Shown here in pieces: positions 47,644 through 56,210 of a stretch of DNA of 56,419 bases. The translations under genes were made by a program, and so were the position numbers. The stretch's first letter is position 1, and each line of letters opens with the position of its first letter. This stretch comes from Oceanicaulis sp. BBD 1991-10 (lineage in GTDB: Bacteria > Pseudomonadota > Alphaproteobacteria > Caulobacterales > Maricaulaceae). The stretch covers positions 3,778-60,196 of the forward strand of contig LYSW01000029.1 of assembly GCA_001657295.1 (NCBI GenBank). Reading direction: 5' to 3'. Under the pieces are notes generated by a model. The model was given only the letters and a program-made list of their open reading frames with translations, was not told the DNA's origin and ran no database searches.

Positions 47644-48462
47644 GTGGCGGATCGATTGGATTTCAAGGGCCTGACGGCGGTGATCACCGGCGCGGGCAGC
47701 GGCATCGGCGCAGCGCTCGCCCAGGCGCTCGCCGGGCGCGGCGCGCATCTGGCGCTGGCCGATATCAGCGCCCGGGGGCTGGAGCAGACGCGCGACGCCA
47801 TCGGCGAGACCGGCGTGCGCATCACGACCGATGTGCTCGACGTCGCCGATTCAGCGGCGCCGGCGCTTTATGCGGACACCGTGAAGGCCGCCCATGGCGG
47901 CGCGGCGTTGCTGTTCAACAATGCCGGCATCGCTGTCGGCGGCACGTTCGACCGGGTCACGGAAGCGGATTTCGACCGGGTCATGGATGTGAATTTCCAC
48001 GGCGTGGTGCGCATGACCCGCGCCTTCCTGCCGCTGCTGCAAGCGGAGCCGGCTGCGCAGCTGGTCAATATCTCCAGCCTGTTCGGCATCATCGCGCCCC
48101 CGGGTCAGACCGCCTATAGCGCGTCGAAATTCGCGGTGCGCGGCTTTTCCATGTCGCTGGCCCATGAGCTGGAGGGCACAAGTGTGGGGGTCACTGTGGT
48201 CCATCCTGGCGGAGTGAATACGTCCATCGCCGAGAACGCGAAAAAGCCCGCCGACGCGACCAATGAAGAGATCGCGATCCAGATGCAGAAGGCGCGAGAG
48301 GCGCTGGTCATGCCGCCCCCGCAAGCCGCAGAAATCATCCTGCGCCATGTCGAGAAGCGCGCCCGGCGCGTCCTGGTCGGCCGCGACGCCCATGCCGCCA
48401 CCCAGCTCGAACGGCTCTTCCCGATCCGCTATTTCGACCGCATGAAGAGCCGGCTGGGATAG
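47644..48462 (+). CDS. Short-chain dehydrogenase/reductase (SDR)
   Basis: A 272-residue classical SDR with a Rossmann fold. The nucleotide-binding TGAGSGIG is at 15-22, NNAGIA near 92, the catalytic serine in NISSLFGI, and the Y-x3-K pair in YSASKFAVRGFSMSLAHEL. D40 region (LALADIS) suggests NAD(H) preference, as an acidic residue at the end of strand 2 favours NAD over NADP. GTG start at 47644 with AGGAGG seven bases upstream (47631-47636). The sequence resembles acetoin- and fatty-acid-type SDRs but no substrate is evident. Diverges from the DUF2189 gene. Confidence 0.92.
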   Translation: MADRLDFKGLTAVITGAGSGIGAALAQALAGRGAHLALADISARGLEQTRDAIGETGVRITTDVLDVADSAAPALYADTVKAAHGGAALLFNNAGIAVGGTFDRVTEADFDRVMDVNFHGVVRMTRAFLPLLQAEPAAQLVNISSLFGIIAPPGQTAYSASKFAVRGFSMSLAHELEGTSVGVTVVHPGGVNTSIAENAKKPADATNEEIAIQMQKAREALVMPPPQAAEIILRHVEKRARRVLVGRDAHAATQLERLFPIRYFDRMKSRLG

Positions 48463-48476
48463 CGCCCCGCAGATGT

Positions 48477-48592
48477 CCTCCTCCGCCTGCGGGGGAGGTG
48501 GCGGCGCAGCCGGCGGAGGGGGCGAGCGTCAGCGCCATTCCCCCTCCGAGCCTGTCAGGGTCACCTTCCCCGTGAACGGGGGAGGCCCCTAA
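48477..48592. repeat. Composite extragenic repeat between convergent genes
   Basis: This spacer is built of palindromes: CCTCCGCCTGCGGGGGAGG (48480-48498) and CCTTCCCCGT-GA-ACGGGGGAGG (48564-48585), linked by TCCGAGCCTGTCAGGGTCACC. I recognise the CTCCCCCGTTCACGGGGAAGG type of sequence as a recurring intergenic element of alphaproteobacterial genomes. It lies between the converging SDR and Rieske-ThDP genes and may act as a bidirectional terminator. Confidence 0.6.
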
Positions 48593-50565
48593 ACCAGCTT
48601 GCCGTCCGCCTTAACCTCCACCAAAGCCGGGCCTTCAATCGCCAGCGCCTTTTCAATCGCCGCGTCGAGCTGGCTCGTCTCCGTGACCAGGTCGCCATGA
48701 CCGCCGCATGAGCGGGCGAATCCGGCGAAGGCGGGATTGACCAGATGGGTCTGCCAGACCGGCCATTCGCCGTCGCGCTGCTCTTTGGAGATTTTGCCCA
48801 GCTCTGAATTGTTCAAGAGGATGTGGCAGATATTCATCCGGTATTGCACCGCCGTGGTGAACTCCATGGCGTATTGCCCGAAGCCGCCATCGCCGGACAC
48901 CGAAATCACCTTGCGTCCTTTGAAGCGCTCGTCGCGCTGGGTCGCCGCCCAGGCGCCCATGGCTGCGGGAAAGGCGAAACCGATCGAGCCCAGATAGCCC
49001 GACATCAAAAAGCGCTGCGCGCCGGCCGGTTCGAAATAGCGGCCGAAGGAATAGGCGTTATTGCCGACATCCACGCACAGGATCGCGTCCTCCGGCGCCA
49101 GGCGGGTCAGCGCGTCGAACACCGCCGCCGCGCTGGGCCCCTGACCGCGGTCCTGGGCGATGCGGCTGGCCTTTTCTTCGCGCCAGAGCCGCCAGCGCTC
49201 GGCGATCTCAGCGCGCTGATCTTCACCGGAAGGCGCGACCGCGTCGGCCAGTTGCACCGCAGTCACCCCGACTTCGCCGCGCACCGGCACGTCGACGGGA
49301 TGCCGCTTGGCCAGGCGCATGGGATCCAGATCGACCTGGATCGTCTTCGCAGTGGGATAAATGCCGGTGTGATCAGAGAAGCTGGCGCCGAACACGATCA
49401 GCAAATCAACCTCATTCATGAACCAGCTGGCGATGGGCGTGCCCGAGCGGCCGAGCACGCCGGCCGCCAGCGGATGCCGGTCGGCGATCTGGCCCTTGGC
49501 CTTGAAGGTGGTGGCGACCGGCGCATGAAGGCGCTCCGCCAGCGCCGTGACCTGGTCCATCGCGTCGCGCGCGCCATAACCGACGATGATCATCGGTCGC
49601 TGGGCGGCGTTGATGGCGTCCACCGCGGCGCCGACGCTGTCGGGATCGGCGCTCAACCGGTTCGAGGTCAGCCGGCCTGCCGGCGCGGTGGGCTTGGCGT
49701 CAGGCCGGGGCAGAATCTGGACATTGTCCGGGAAGATCAGGTGGGAGACATCAGCCTCCACCAGTGCGGTCTTCATGGCCTGGGCGGCCAGCTCGCCATG
49801 GTTGGAGTTCGGCCGCACGGTTTCGGAAAAGCGCGCCACGGGGTTGAACGCCGCTTCCAGATCAATGTCCTGGAAGGCGTGCACGCCAATCACCTGCTCC
49901 TGCACCTGGCCGGTCAGGGCGAGGATCGGCGCGCGGTCCACCTTCGCGTCCCACAGCCCGGTCATCATATTCGTGGCGCCGGGTCCGGCGATCGCGAGGC
50001 AGGCGGCCGGCCGCCCCGTCAGCTTGCCGTAGCCGCTGGCCGCGAAGCTCGCCGCGCCCTCGTGGCGAATGGCGAAATAGCTGATCCGTCCGTCGCCTTC
50101 AGCGATCCGCAAGGCGTCGGCCAGGCCCAGATTGGAGTGTCCGACCATGCCGAACACCGTATCCAGCCCCCAATTGGTCAGGCTGTCGACGATGAGATCA
50201 CTGACCGTGGCGTTCCGGTCGCCCGCCTTGGGCACGCCGACATAAATGCCGTCGCCGCGCGCCTCGACGGGAAAGGTGTCCTGACCGCTGTCTTCGTGCC
50301 CGCCGGGCGGCTTGCCGGTCAGCGGATCGAAATCCCAGCCATGCCAGGGGCAGCGCAGCCAGCACGCGCCGTCAACGCCCTTCTCGATCGCCCCTTCCCC
50401 CAGGGGCCCGCCCTGGTGGGGGCAGTGATTGTCCATGGCGGCGTACTGGCCGTCGAAATGCACCAGCGCCAGCGAGCGCGTGCCCGCCGTGACCGACATG
50501 ACCCGGCCCTCCGGCAAGTCGTCCAACTCGGCGACCTTGTGCCAATCCATTACAGCGTCGGTCAT
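48589..50565 (-). CDS. Rieske [2Fe-2S] domain fused to a thiamine-diphosphate-dependent enzyme
   Basis: A 658-residue fusion. Residues 1-112 form a Rieske domain with C48-x-H50 (NHCPHQGGPLGEG) and C72-x2-H75 (RCPWHGWDFDP), of the bacterial ferredoxin type. From about 118 (NATVSDLIVDSLTNWGLDTVFGMVG) a full acetolactate synthase/pyruvate oxidase-like enzyme follows: cofactor-activating glutamate E169 (RHEGAASFAASGYGKLTG), a central domain, and the ThDP motif GDG (558-560) to NN (585-586). The ATG at 50565 follows GGGGG. The Rieske centre suggests electron transfer to or from the ThDP enzyme, as in a 2-oxoacid oxidoreductase or dehydrogenase; the reaction is unknown. No operon partner is evident. 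Confidence 0.85.
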   Translation of the reverse strand: MTDAVMDWHKVAELDDLPEGRVMSVTAGTRSLALVHFDGQYAAMDNHCPHQGGPLGEGAIEKGVDGACWLRCPWHGWDFDPLTGKPPGGHEDSGQDTFPVEARGDGIYVGVPKAGDRNATVSDLIVDSLTNWGLDTVFGMVGHSNLGLADALRIAEGDGRISYFAIRHEGAASFAASGYGKLTGRPAACLAIAGPGATNMMTGLWDAKVDRAPILALTGQVQEQVIGVHAFQDIDLEAAFNPVARFSETVRPNSNHGELAAQAMKTALVEADVSHLIFPDNVQILPRPDAKPTAPAGRLTSNRLSADPDSVGAAVDAINAAQRPMIIVGYGARDAMDQVTALAERLHAPVATTFKAKGQIADRHPLAAGVLGRSGTPIASWFMNEVDLLIVFGASFSDHTGIYPTAKTIQVDLDPMRLAKRHPVDVPVRGEVGVTAVQLADAVAPSGEDQRAEIAERWRLWREEKASRIAQDRGQGPSAAAVFDALTRLAPEDAILCVDVGNNAYSFGRYFEPAGAQRFLMSGYLGSIGFAFPAAMGAWAATQRDERFKGRKVISVSGDGGFGQYAMEFTTAVQYRMNICHILLNNSELGKISKEQRDGEWPVWQTHLVNPAFAGFARSCGGHGDLVTETSQLDAAIEKALAIEGPALVEVKADGKLV

Positions 50566-50651
50566 CGCAATCCCCCTTTGCTCCAAACAGGAGACCACAC
50601 CGCCGCGCCGTCCCGCCAATCACAATCGACGCCGGGCAAGGACGGCGGCCT

Positions 50652-50684
50652 AAAAAAACGCCCCCGGCGGGCCGCCGGGGGCGT
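50652..50684 (-). terminator. Rho-independent terminator of the DUF305-LVIVD operon
   Basis: On the minus strand ACGCCCCCGGCGG and CCGCCGGGGGCGT form a 12-13 bp GC stem, followed by seven T residues (the A-run 50652-50658 of the given strand). It lies 53 bp after the stop of the LVIVD-repeat gene. Confidence 0.9.
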
Positions 50685-50736
50685 GATGACCGTCTCGGGC
50701 CGCCTCTAGCCGGGGCGGCGCCGGGACCTCGGCGTC

Positions 50737-52590
50737 CTAGACCGAACGCTCCAGCACATCGGCCAGCGCGCTCAGGCGCTCGGCGTGACGGCCTTCGGCG
50801 GCTTCCGCCGCCGCGTCCAGATCGCGGGCGAGCCGGCGCATCGCGCGGCCTCGGGCGCGGCCGTCGGCCCAGCGGGCGACCTCGGTCTCGACCCGCTCGG
50901 CGAGCTCGGCCTCGATGGCGTCGCCGCGCTGCAGCTGAACGAGATAGGACAGCGCCACGTCCGGGGTGTCGGACCAGACGATTTTCTGCTGGGTCTGAGG
51001 ATTGTTGAGGCCCCAGATGACCGATTCCGCCGCGGCGATCTCCGCTTCGGAGAGATGCTCGCTGGGCAGGAGCCGGAAGACGTCGAAACCGCGCGCGATT
51101 TCAGAACCGTAGACGCGGCCGTTATGCCAGTAGACCGACCAGTATCCGGCCACGCCCAGCGTCTCGCCATCCACGGCGCCCTGGTCGAAATAGGCGATTT
51201 CAAACGGATTTTCCGGATCGGTGAAGTCCATCAGGGAGATGCCGCCCTGATACCAGCCCTGCACCAGGATGTCGCGGCCCGGCACCGGAACCAGCGAGCC
51301 GTTATGGGCCACGCAATTCTCGTTTTCATTCTGCACGGAGGGCAGCTTGAAATAGTTTAGGCCGGTCAGCTCGCCATTTTCCAGCGAGGTGATGATGTTG
51401 GCGCCCCAGTTGGACGGGCTGTCGGCCGTGCAGCGCGCGCCGACGCCGCCGCCCCACTCGTCGGTGAAGACCACGGTGGAGGCGTCATTGTTGAAATTGG
51501 CCGAGTGCCAATAGGCCATGTCCGGATCGAAGATATCGTCGATCCGCTGGGGGTTTTCCGGATCGGAGATGTCCAGAAGGATCCCGTTGCCCGAGCAGGC
51601 GCCGGCCGCGATGCCGTATTCGGGATAGACCGTGATGTCGTGGCAGTGATTGGTCGTTGCGGTCCGCTGGGTCGCAACGCCGGCGCGGCCGCCGCGCCAC
51701 AAGCCGGCGATCTCGCCGGTCTCCGCGTCGGCGAACAGGCGCGGGCGATTGACGATGGCCGACAGGTCCGGCGCGGCCAGCGGCACCTTGATCACGTCGA
51801 TGGAGTAAAGCGCGGTGTCCGGGTTTTCTTCCGGCTGGCCGGTCGAGCAGATCTCCAGCTCTTCGGTGGCGCGCACGCCGGACGTCGCGGAGTTATAGAT
51901 ATAGATCACGCCATCATCATTCGGGTCAGGGACGATGGTGTGGGTGTGCGATCCGCGGCAGGTCTGGACCGCGCCGACCTGAACCGGCGCGGAGATGTCG
52001 GAGATGTCGAAAATGCGGATGCCGCGGAAGCGCTCTTCATTGACTTCGCCGGCCGCTCCGCCGCCGCCGCAATCCAGCCGCGCACGATTGGCTTCAACCG
52101 ACATGAAGAGCAGGTCGCCATAGACGGAGACATCGTTCTGTCCGCCGGGGCACACGACGGTGCTGATATGTTCGGGCTCTCCGGAGGCGACGTCATAGAC
52201 CAGGAAGCCATGGTAATTGCCCATGTAGATCCGGTCGCCGTCAAAGGCGAAATCGGTCGACGCCAGCGCCAAAGGCGTGAAGCGCGGACCTTCCATTTCC
52301 GGCGGCTCCTCCCCGGCGGCCTCGGCGGCTTCACGGGCGGCGCGGGCGGCGCGCATCTGCTCCATGAACACCTGAGGACGGAAGATGGCTTCATTGTCCA
52401 CGAAGCCTTCCGGCGGCGCGAGCGAATGAGTGCGCTCCATATTCCAGGCGGCGATGCCGGGATTCTCAAAGCCGGCTTCAAGCGTGGTGCGCTCGTCAGC
52501 TTCAATCACCTGCTGCGCCTGGGCCGCGCCCGCCAGCAGGGCGGCGCAGCTCAGAGCGAAAATCGGAAGCGTGCGAATCTGGGTCTTCAT
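50737..52590 (-). CDS. Secreted LVIVD-repeat protein
   Basis: A 617-residue exported protein. A signal peptide ends at GAAQA (about residue 25). The body is a beta-propeller made of LVIVD-type repeats: FLVYDVASGEPEHISTV, IRIFDISDISAPVQVGAV, ILLDISDPENPQRIDDI and ISLMDFTDPENPFEIAYF. It also has repeated cysteines (pairs around VCPGGQ, RLDCGGGG, QTCRGSHTHT, ICSTG, NHCHD, ACSGNG) and histidines in SHTHT and NHCHDITVYPEYG, which might bind metal. The C-terminus is a charged helical region (RGRAMRRLARDLDAAAEAAEG). Function unknown. It is 15 bp downstream of the His-rich DUF305 gene and upstream of the terminator at 50652, so they form a two-gene operon. Confidence 0.85.
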   Translation of the reverse strand: MKTQIRTLPIFALSCAALLAGAAQAQQVIEADERTTLEAGFENPGIAAWNMERTHSLAPPEGFVDNEAIFRPQVFMEQMRAARAAREAAEAAGEEPPEMEGPRFTPLALASTDFAFDGDRIYMGNYHGFLVYDVASGEPEHISTVVCPGGQNDVSVYGDLLFMSVEANRARLDCGGGGAAGEVNEERFRGIRIFDISDISAPVQVGAVQTCRGSHTHTIVPDPNDDGVIYIYNSATSGVRATEELEICSTGQPEENPDTALYSIDVIKVPLAAPDLSAIVNRPRLFADAETGEIAGLWRGGRAGVATQRTATTNHCHDITVYPEYGIAAGACSGNGILLDISDPENPQRIDDIFDPDMAYWHSANFNNDASTVVFTDEWGGGVGARCTADSPSNWGANIITSLENGELTGLNYFKLPSVQNENENCVAHNGSLVPVPGRDILVQGWYQGGISLMDFTDPENPFEIAYFDQGAVDGETLGVAGYWSVYWHNGRVYGSEIARGFDVFRLLPSEHLSEAEIAAAESVIWGLNNPQTQQKIVWSDTPDVALSYLVQLQRGDAIEAELAERVETEVARWADGRARGRAMRRLARDLDAAAEAAEGRHAERLSALADVLERSV

Positions 52591-52605
52591 GGGTGTTGCT
52601 CCCCC

Positions 52606-53412
52606 TTAGTGAGCGTCGTGGGCGTGGTCGGCCTGGGCATGGTCGGGCAGCTCGGCGAGCATGTTGCGCATGCGCAGGATTTCCGCCGACTGGTCGGCGA
52701 TGACGTGAGACAGGAATTCGGACAATTGCGGGTCCTCCCCGCTGCCCGGTTCGGCGAGCAGGCTCTCGACCATGTCGATGGCGCCCTGGTGGTGCACGAT
52801 CATGCCTTCCAGGAATTGCCGATCAAACTCCGTGCCTTGCGCCGCGGCGAGCCGGTCCATCTGCGCCGGCGAGAGCATGCCCGGCATTAGGGGGATCTCC
52901 CGCGGGTCGGCCGGCTCGGCGGGCGCGTCATGGCCCCCATGATCGCTGTGATCGCCATGGCCGGCGTGGCCGCTGTGATCGTCGCCATGGTCCCCATGCA
53001 TGGCGTGGCCGGAATGATCGGCCTCGGCGCCATGATGACCGTGATGGCCGTGATGGAGATGTTCATCCTCGACCGGCTCGCCGCGTTCCTGCAGCCAGCG
53101 GGTCATCATGTCCATCTCCGAGGCCTGGGTCAGCGCGATGCGCAGGCCGATCAGCGTGACGCCGCGATGGCCCGTGCGGTCCTCGATCAGATCGCCCATC
53201 TCCACGGCCTGGGAATGGTGCACGATCATGTGCTGCATGAAGCGCACGTCCGCCGCTGTATGGCCGGTCCGGCTCAGCGCGACGGATTCCGCCGCCGTGA
53301 TGGTGCGCGACGGGGCGCCGGGGGCGCCGGGATTGACGATGGGCGGGCTGGCCGCCCAGCTGGCGGCCGCGCCGAAGCCGGCTGCGAGCATCGCCGCGAA
53401 AACAGGTTTCAC
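52606..53412 (-). CDS. Exported DUF305 protein with His-rich linker
   Basis: A 268-residue protein with a signal peptide (MKPVFAAMLAAGFGAAASWA). It has two copies of the DUF305 ferritin-like helical motif: FMQHMIVHHSQAVEMGDL near residue 60, and FLEGMIVHHQGAIDMVESLL near 205. Between them, residues of about 118-165 form a linker with about 20 histidines in HHGHHGHHG and DHSGHAGHGDHSDHGGH runs; the C-terminus (HAQADHAHDAH) is also His-rich. DUF305 proteins such as CopM bind copper or silver in the periplasm. Metal (copper or zinc) storage or buffering is likely. First gene of the operon with the LVIVD protein. Confidence 0.9.
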   Translation of the reverse strand: MKPVFAAMLAAGFGAAASWAASPPIVNPGAPGAPSRTITAAESVALSRTGHTAADVRFMQHMIVHHSQAVEMGDLIEDRTGHRGVTLIGLRIALTQASEMDMMTRWLQERGEPVEDEHLHHGHHGHHGAEADHSGHAMHGDHGDDHSGHAGHGDHSDHGGHDAPAEPADPREIPLMPGMLSPAQMDRLAAAQGTEFDRQFLEGMIVHHQGAIDMVESLLAEPGSGEDPQLSEFLSHVIADQSAEILRMRNMLAELPDHAQADHAHDAH

Positions 53413-53513
53413 ATCTTCCCCCTGGACTGATGCAAGTTTGAGGGCCGCGAGACTAGACGAGCGCGCGCCGAGCGCAAATCTGTTCGCCCGCCGCGCGCAT
53501 TACAAAGGCGTCA

Positions 53514-54356
53514 TCATTCAAACACCTCGAGCAGCTCGTGCCCGCCGCCCTCCTTGATTTCGCGCAGGCGCACATAAACCGCCGCGACGGCGATGAAGCT
53601 CAAGGGCATGGTCGCGGCGCTGGCGAACAGGTTGAGGACCGAGGTGATCATGTAAAGCACGAAGCCCAATGTCTCATCGCCGGCGCTGGAAGCCGCGAAC
53701 ATCAATCCCGCGCCGATCCCGCCGAACACCAGCGTGCTGGCCAGCGAAATCAGGAAGGTCAGGATCGCCAGGATGACGAAAAAGCCCATGATCGCCCAGC
53801 GATAGCCGCTGGTGAGCTGGACGCTGCGCGCCAGCCCTCCAAACCCGCGCCGCTCGAACACCACGGCGGGCGTGAGCACGTAGAGCAGCGAGACGAGATA
53901 GAGGCCAGGGATGACCAGCAGCAGAAATCCCAGATAGATCGGGATCAGCATCAACAGTCCGATCAGGGCCAGGGGGATGAGCCCTTTGAAGGCGGCGCCG
54001 AGCGCCGTCGCGAACTCGACGCGGTCATGCAGCTTCACCGTGACCGCGGAGCGAATGATGACCGCGTTCAGATAGATAAAGCCCAAGGCGAAGACGATCA
54101 TGAAGGGCGCCATGATTGCAAAGACCGTGGCGAATGCTGCTTCGGGATCCGGGGTCTCAAGGTCGCCGCCCTGCAGCATGACCGGCAAAAAGACCGCGAA
54201 CGCCAATGCGTAGATGACGATCAGGCCCAGCAGAGTCACCCCGAAGAAATAGAAGAAACGCCTGAAATAGAGCCTGAACGTGCCGGTCAGCATCGCCCCG
54301 ATATCCAGGATCGGCTTCGCCGGCGCCGTTCCGGCGTCGGTTTGAACATCGCTCAT
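53514..54356 (-). CDS. Six-helix membrane protein, GDPD-membrane-domain-like (paralogue B)
   Basis: A 280-residue membrane protein. After a short soluble N-terminus (ending ILDIGAMLTGTFRLYFRRFFYFF) there are about six hydrophobic segments. A conserved core reads VIPGLYLVSLLYVLTPAVVFERRGFGGLARSVQLTSGYRWAIMGFFVI, similar to the membrane domain of glycerophosphodiester phosphodiesterases and related families. It ends YVRLREIKEGGGHELLEVFE. The start at 54356 follows GGGGAGAGTGCG; a start at 54371 would put that RBS inside the gene. It is a clear paralogue of the gene upstream, with the same core and tail. No enzymatic domain is attached. Confidence 0.8.
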   Translation of the reverse strand: MSDVQTDAGTAPAKPILDIGAMLTGTFRLYFRRFFYFFGVTLLGLIVIYALAFAVFLPVMLQGGDLETPDPEAAFATVFAIMAPFMIVFALGFIYLNAVIIRSAVTVKLHDRVEFATALGAAFKGLIPLALIGLLMLIPIYLGFLLLVIPGLYLVSLLYVLTPAVVFERRGFGGLARSVQLTSGYRWAIMGFFVILAILTFLISLASTLVFGGIGAGLMFAASSAGDETLGFVLYMITSVLNLFASAATMPLSFIAVAAVYVRLREIKEGGGHELLEVFE

Positions 54357-54406
54357 CGCACTCTCCCCCAAGCCCGGTTCATCACGCGCGAGCGCGTCCG
54401 ACGGGC

Positions 54407-55237
54407 CTATTCAAAGACTTTCAACAGATCTTCCGAGGCGCCGCCTTCCTTGATCTCGCGCAGACGCGCGAAGCTCAGCCCGGCTGCGATCATGCCGATC
54501 GGCAGCACGACGGCGTTGATGACCGCGTCCAGAACGATGGCGGTGAGAATGTAGGCCGGGCTGGTCAAGGTCCCCACCGAATCCGGGGTCGCGAGCGCCG
54601 ACACCCCGAAGATGAGGCTCAGGACAACGCCCACGAAAGCGCCGGCTATGAAGCCGATGATCAGCACGATCACGACCAGCCCGACGATCGGCCAGCGATA
54701 ACCTTCCGTAAGATCGACGCTGCGCGAAAGGCCGCCGAAGCCGCGATTCTCAAACACGATGGCGGGCACCATGACGTAGAACATCGCCATCAAGTAGAGA
54801 CCGGGCACGATCAGGAAGATGAAGCCGATCACCACCGCCAGCCCGGTGAGCAGGGACAACAGCATGATTGGGATTATTCCGACGATGGCGGCGCGCACGG
54901 CGGCGTCGAACTGGATCTCCTGTCCGAGTTTCAACGACACGGCCGACCGGGCGAGAACCGCCTGAATGATCATCAGGACGATCAGCCCGATCACGGTCGA
55001 GACTATTCCGGCGACAATGAAATAGCCGAGCTGATCCGGGCTCGCGCCTCCGGCGGCGAAGGGATCAAGATGGCCGCGATTGACCAGGAAGACCGTGAAG
55101 ACCTGCATCGCCAGATACGGCGCGAACACCACCGCGAAGAAGTAGGGGAAGCGGCTGGCGTAGACGTTGAAGGTCCCGTTCAGAACGCCGCCGAGATCGA
55201 AAGGCTGGCGCGCCGCCTGGGTGGAGGTCTCGGTCAT
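54407..55237 (-). CDS. Six-helix membrane protein, GDPD-membrane-domain-like (paralogue A)
   Basis: A 276-residue membrane protein related to the gene downstream. It shares the N-terminal FDLGGVLNGTFNVYASRFPYFF segment, the core VPGLYLMAMFYVMVPAIVFENRGFGGLSRSVDLTEGYRWPIVGL, and the tail ARLREIKEGGASEDLLKVFE. The tandem arrangement with a 50-bp gap indicates a duplication within one operon. The RDD gene lies 61 bp upstream. The conserved charged tail suggests a cytosolic contact, perhaps between the two copies. Confidence 0.8.
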   Translation of the reverse strand: MTETSTQAARQPFDLGGVLNGTFNVYASRFPYFFAVVFAPYLAMQVFTVFLVNRGHLDPFAAGGASPDQLGYFIVAGIVSTVIGLIVLMIIQAVLARSAVSLKLGQEIQFDAAVRAAIVGIIPIMLLSLLTGLAVVIGFIFLIVPGLYLMAMFYVMVPAIVFENRGFGGLSRSVDLTEGYRWPIVGLVVIVLIIGFIAGAFVGVVLSLIFGVSALATPDSVGTLTSPAYILTAIVLDAVINAVVLPIGMIAAGLSFARLREIKEGGASEDLLKVFE

Positions 55238-55298
55238 TCATGTCCCCGTTTCACGACTGATCGGTCGGTGTCGCCACGCGCTGCATGGTCCAGCCTCG

Positions 55299-56210
55299 TC
55301 ATGGCGCGCCGCCCTTGTGGTGGTGCTTGTCTTCGCGCACATCGCCGAACAGCTTCTTGCGCTCCAGAAATTCACGCTGAGCCCTGTAGAAGGCGTGCAG
55401 GAAGGCCAGCGCACGCTCGTCAGGCACTCGGTCTTCATAGCCGATCTTCTTGCGGATCTGCGCAGCCAGCGCGACCACGTTCGCCTTTGGCGGTCCGGAC
55501 GCTTCGCTTAGCGGGTGGCTGCGCAAGAAGGTCTCCAGGGTCTGCAGCTCAAAGCGCCCGTAAAACCCAAGCTGCGCGTCCGTGAAGATGAATTCTTCGT
55601 CGGCCTGGGTCTGCGCGAGATCGCCCAAGAGCACGGGTCTGGGCTCAGCCACGACCACGGTGTGGGCGAGAATGTCCCCGATCCGTTGGCGGCGGCGATT
55701 GAGCAAAGGCACGCCCAGCAGGACAATCACCCAGGCGATCATCACTACCTGCCAGAAGGCGTTCATCTGATCGCCCACCAAAATCAGAGAGCCCGGCACG
55801 AAGACTTCCACTTCCTTCATCAGATTGCGCATCACCACCGCATGCGTGGTCAGGCCACGGCCGTCCGCCGAGATCACCCGGGTGCGCAAGATCCGTTTAC
55901 CAAGCGTGCGGCCGTTCCAGAACAGCTCGCTGAGAATGTAATAGGGCGCCCGGATCGCCAGAAACAAAAGCGCCGCGAGGATGCCGATAAAGGGTCCGAT
56001 CGGCAGCTGGGTGAGCGCGAGCAGCACAATGATGGCGAAGGCCGCGCCCGCGCTGATCAGGATGTCGAGCAGCTGAGCGCCGAAGCGGGACGCCAGCGAG
56101 GCGACCTCGAAGCGGACGGAGACGCCCTCCGGCGGCGTCATCTCCATCACGCGCCGACGGCTTTCCTCCCGGCGGGCGGCCTCGGCCGGCGTCAGCGCGG
56201 CGCGGCTCAT
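55299..56210 (-). CDS. RDD-family membrane protein
   Basis: A 303-residue protein. The RDD domain covers about residues 33-190: R-x-L-D-like segment SLASRFGAQLLDILISAGAAF near 40-60 and the second motif LFWNGRTLGKRILRTRVISADGRGLT near 95-120, then NLMKEVEVF and LNRRRQRIGDILAHTVVV. The C-terminal 100 residues are soluble and unlike typical RDD proteins, with LGDLAQTQADEEFIFTDAQLGFYGRFELQTLETFL. RDD genes often accompany SpoIIM, DUF58 and MoxR genes in Proteobacteria. Its start overlaps the stop of the SpoIIM-like gene by 4 bp. Confidence 0.85.
   Translation of the reverse strand: MSRAALTPAEAARREESRRRVMEMTPPEGVSVRFEVASLASRFGAQLLDILISAGAAFAIIVLLALTQLPIGPFIGILAALLFLAIRAPYYILSELFWNGRTLGKRILRTRVISADGRGLTTHAVVMRNLMKEVEVFVPGSLILVGDQMNAFWQVVMIAWVIVLLGVPLLNRRRQRIGDILAHTVVVAEPRPVLLGDLAQTQADEEFIFTDAQLGFYGRFELQTLETFLRSHPLSEASGPPKANVVALAAQIRKKIGYEDRVPDERALAFLHAFYRAQREFLERKKLFGDVREDKHHHKGGAP

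Noticed and set aside
48823-50709. A 628-codon open frame on the plus strand
   Set aside because: Antisense shadow of the Rieske-ThDP gene; low-complexity Arg/Gly/His translation and no ribosome binding site.
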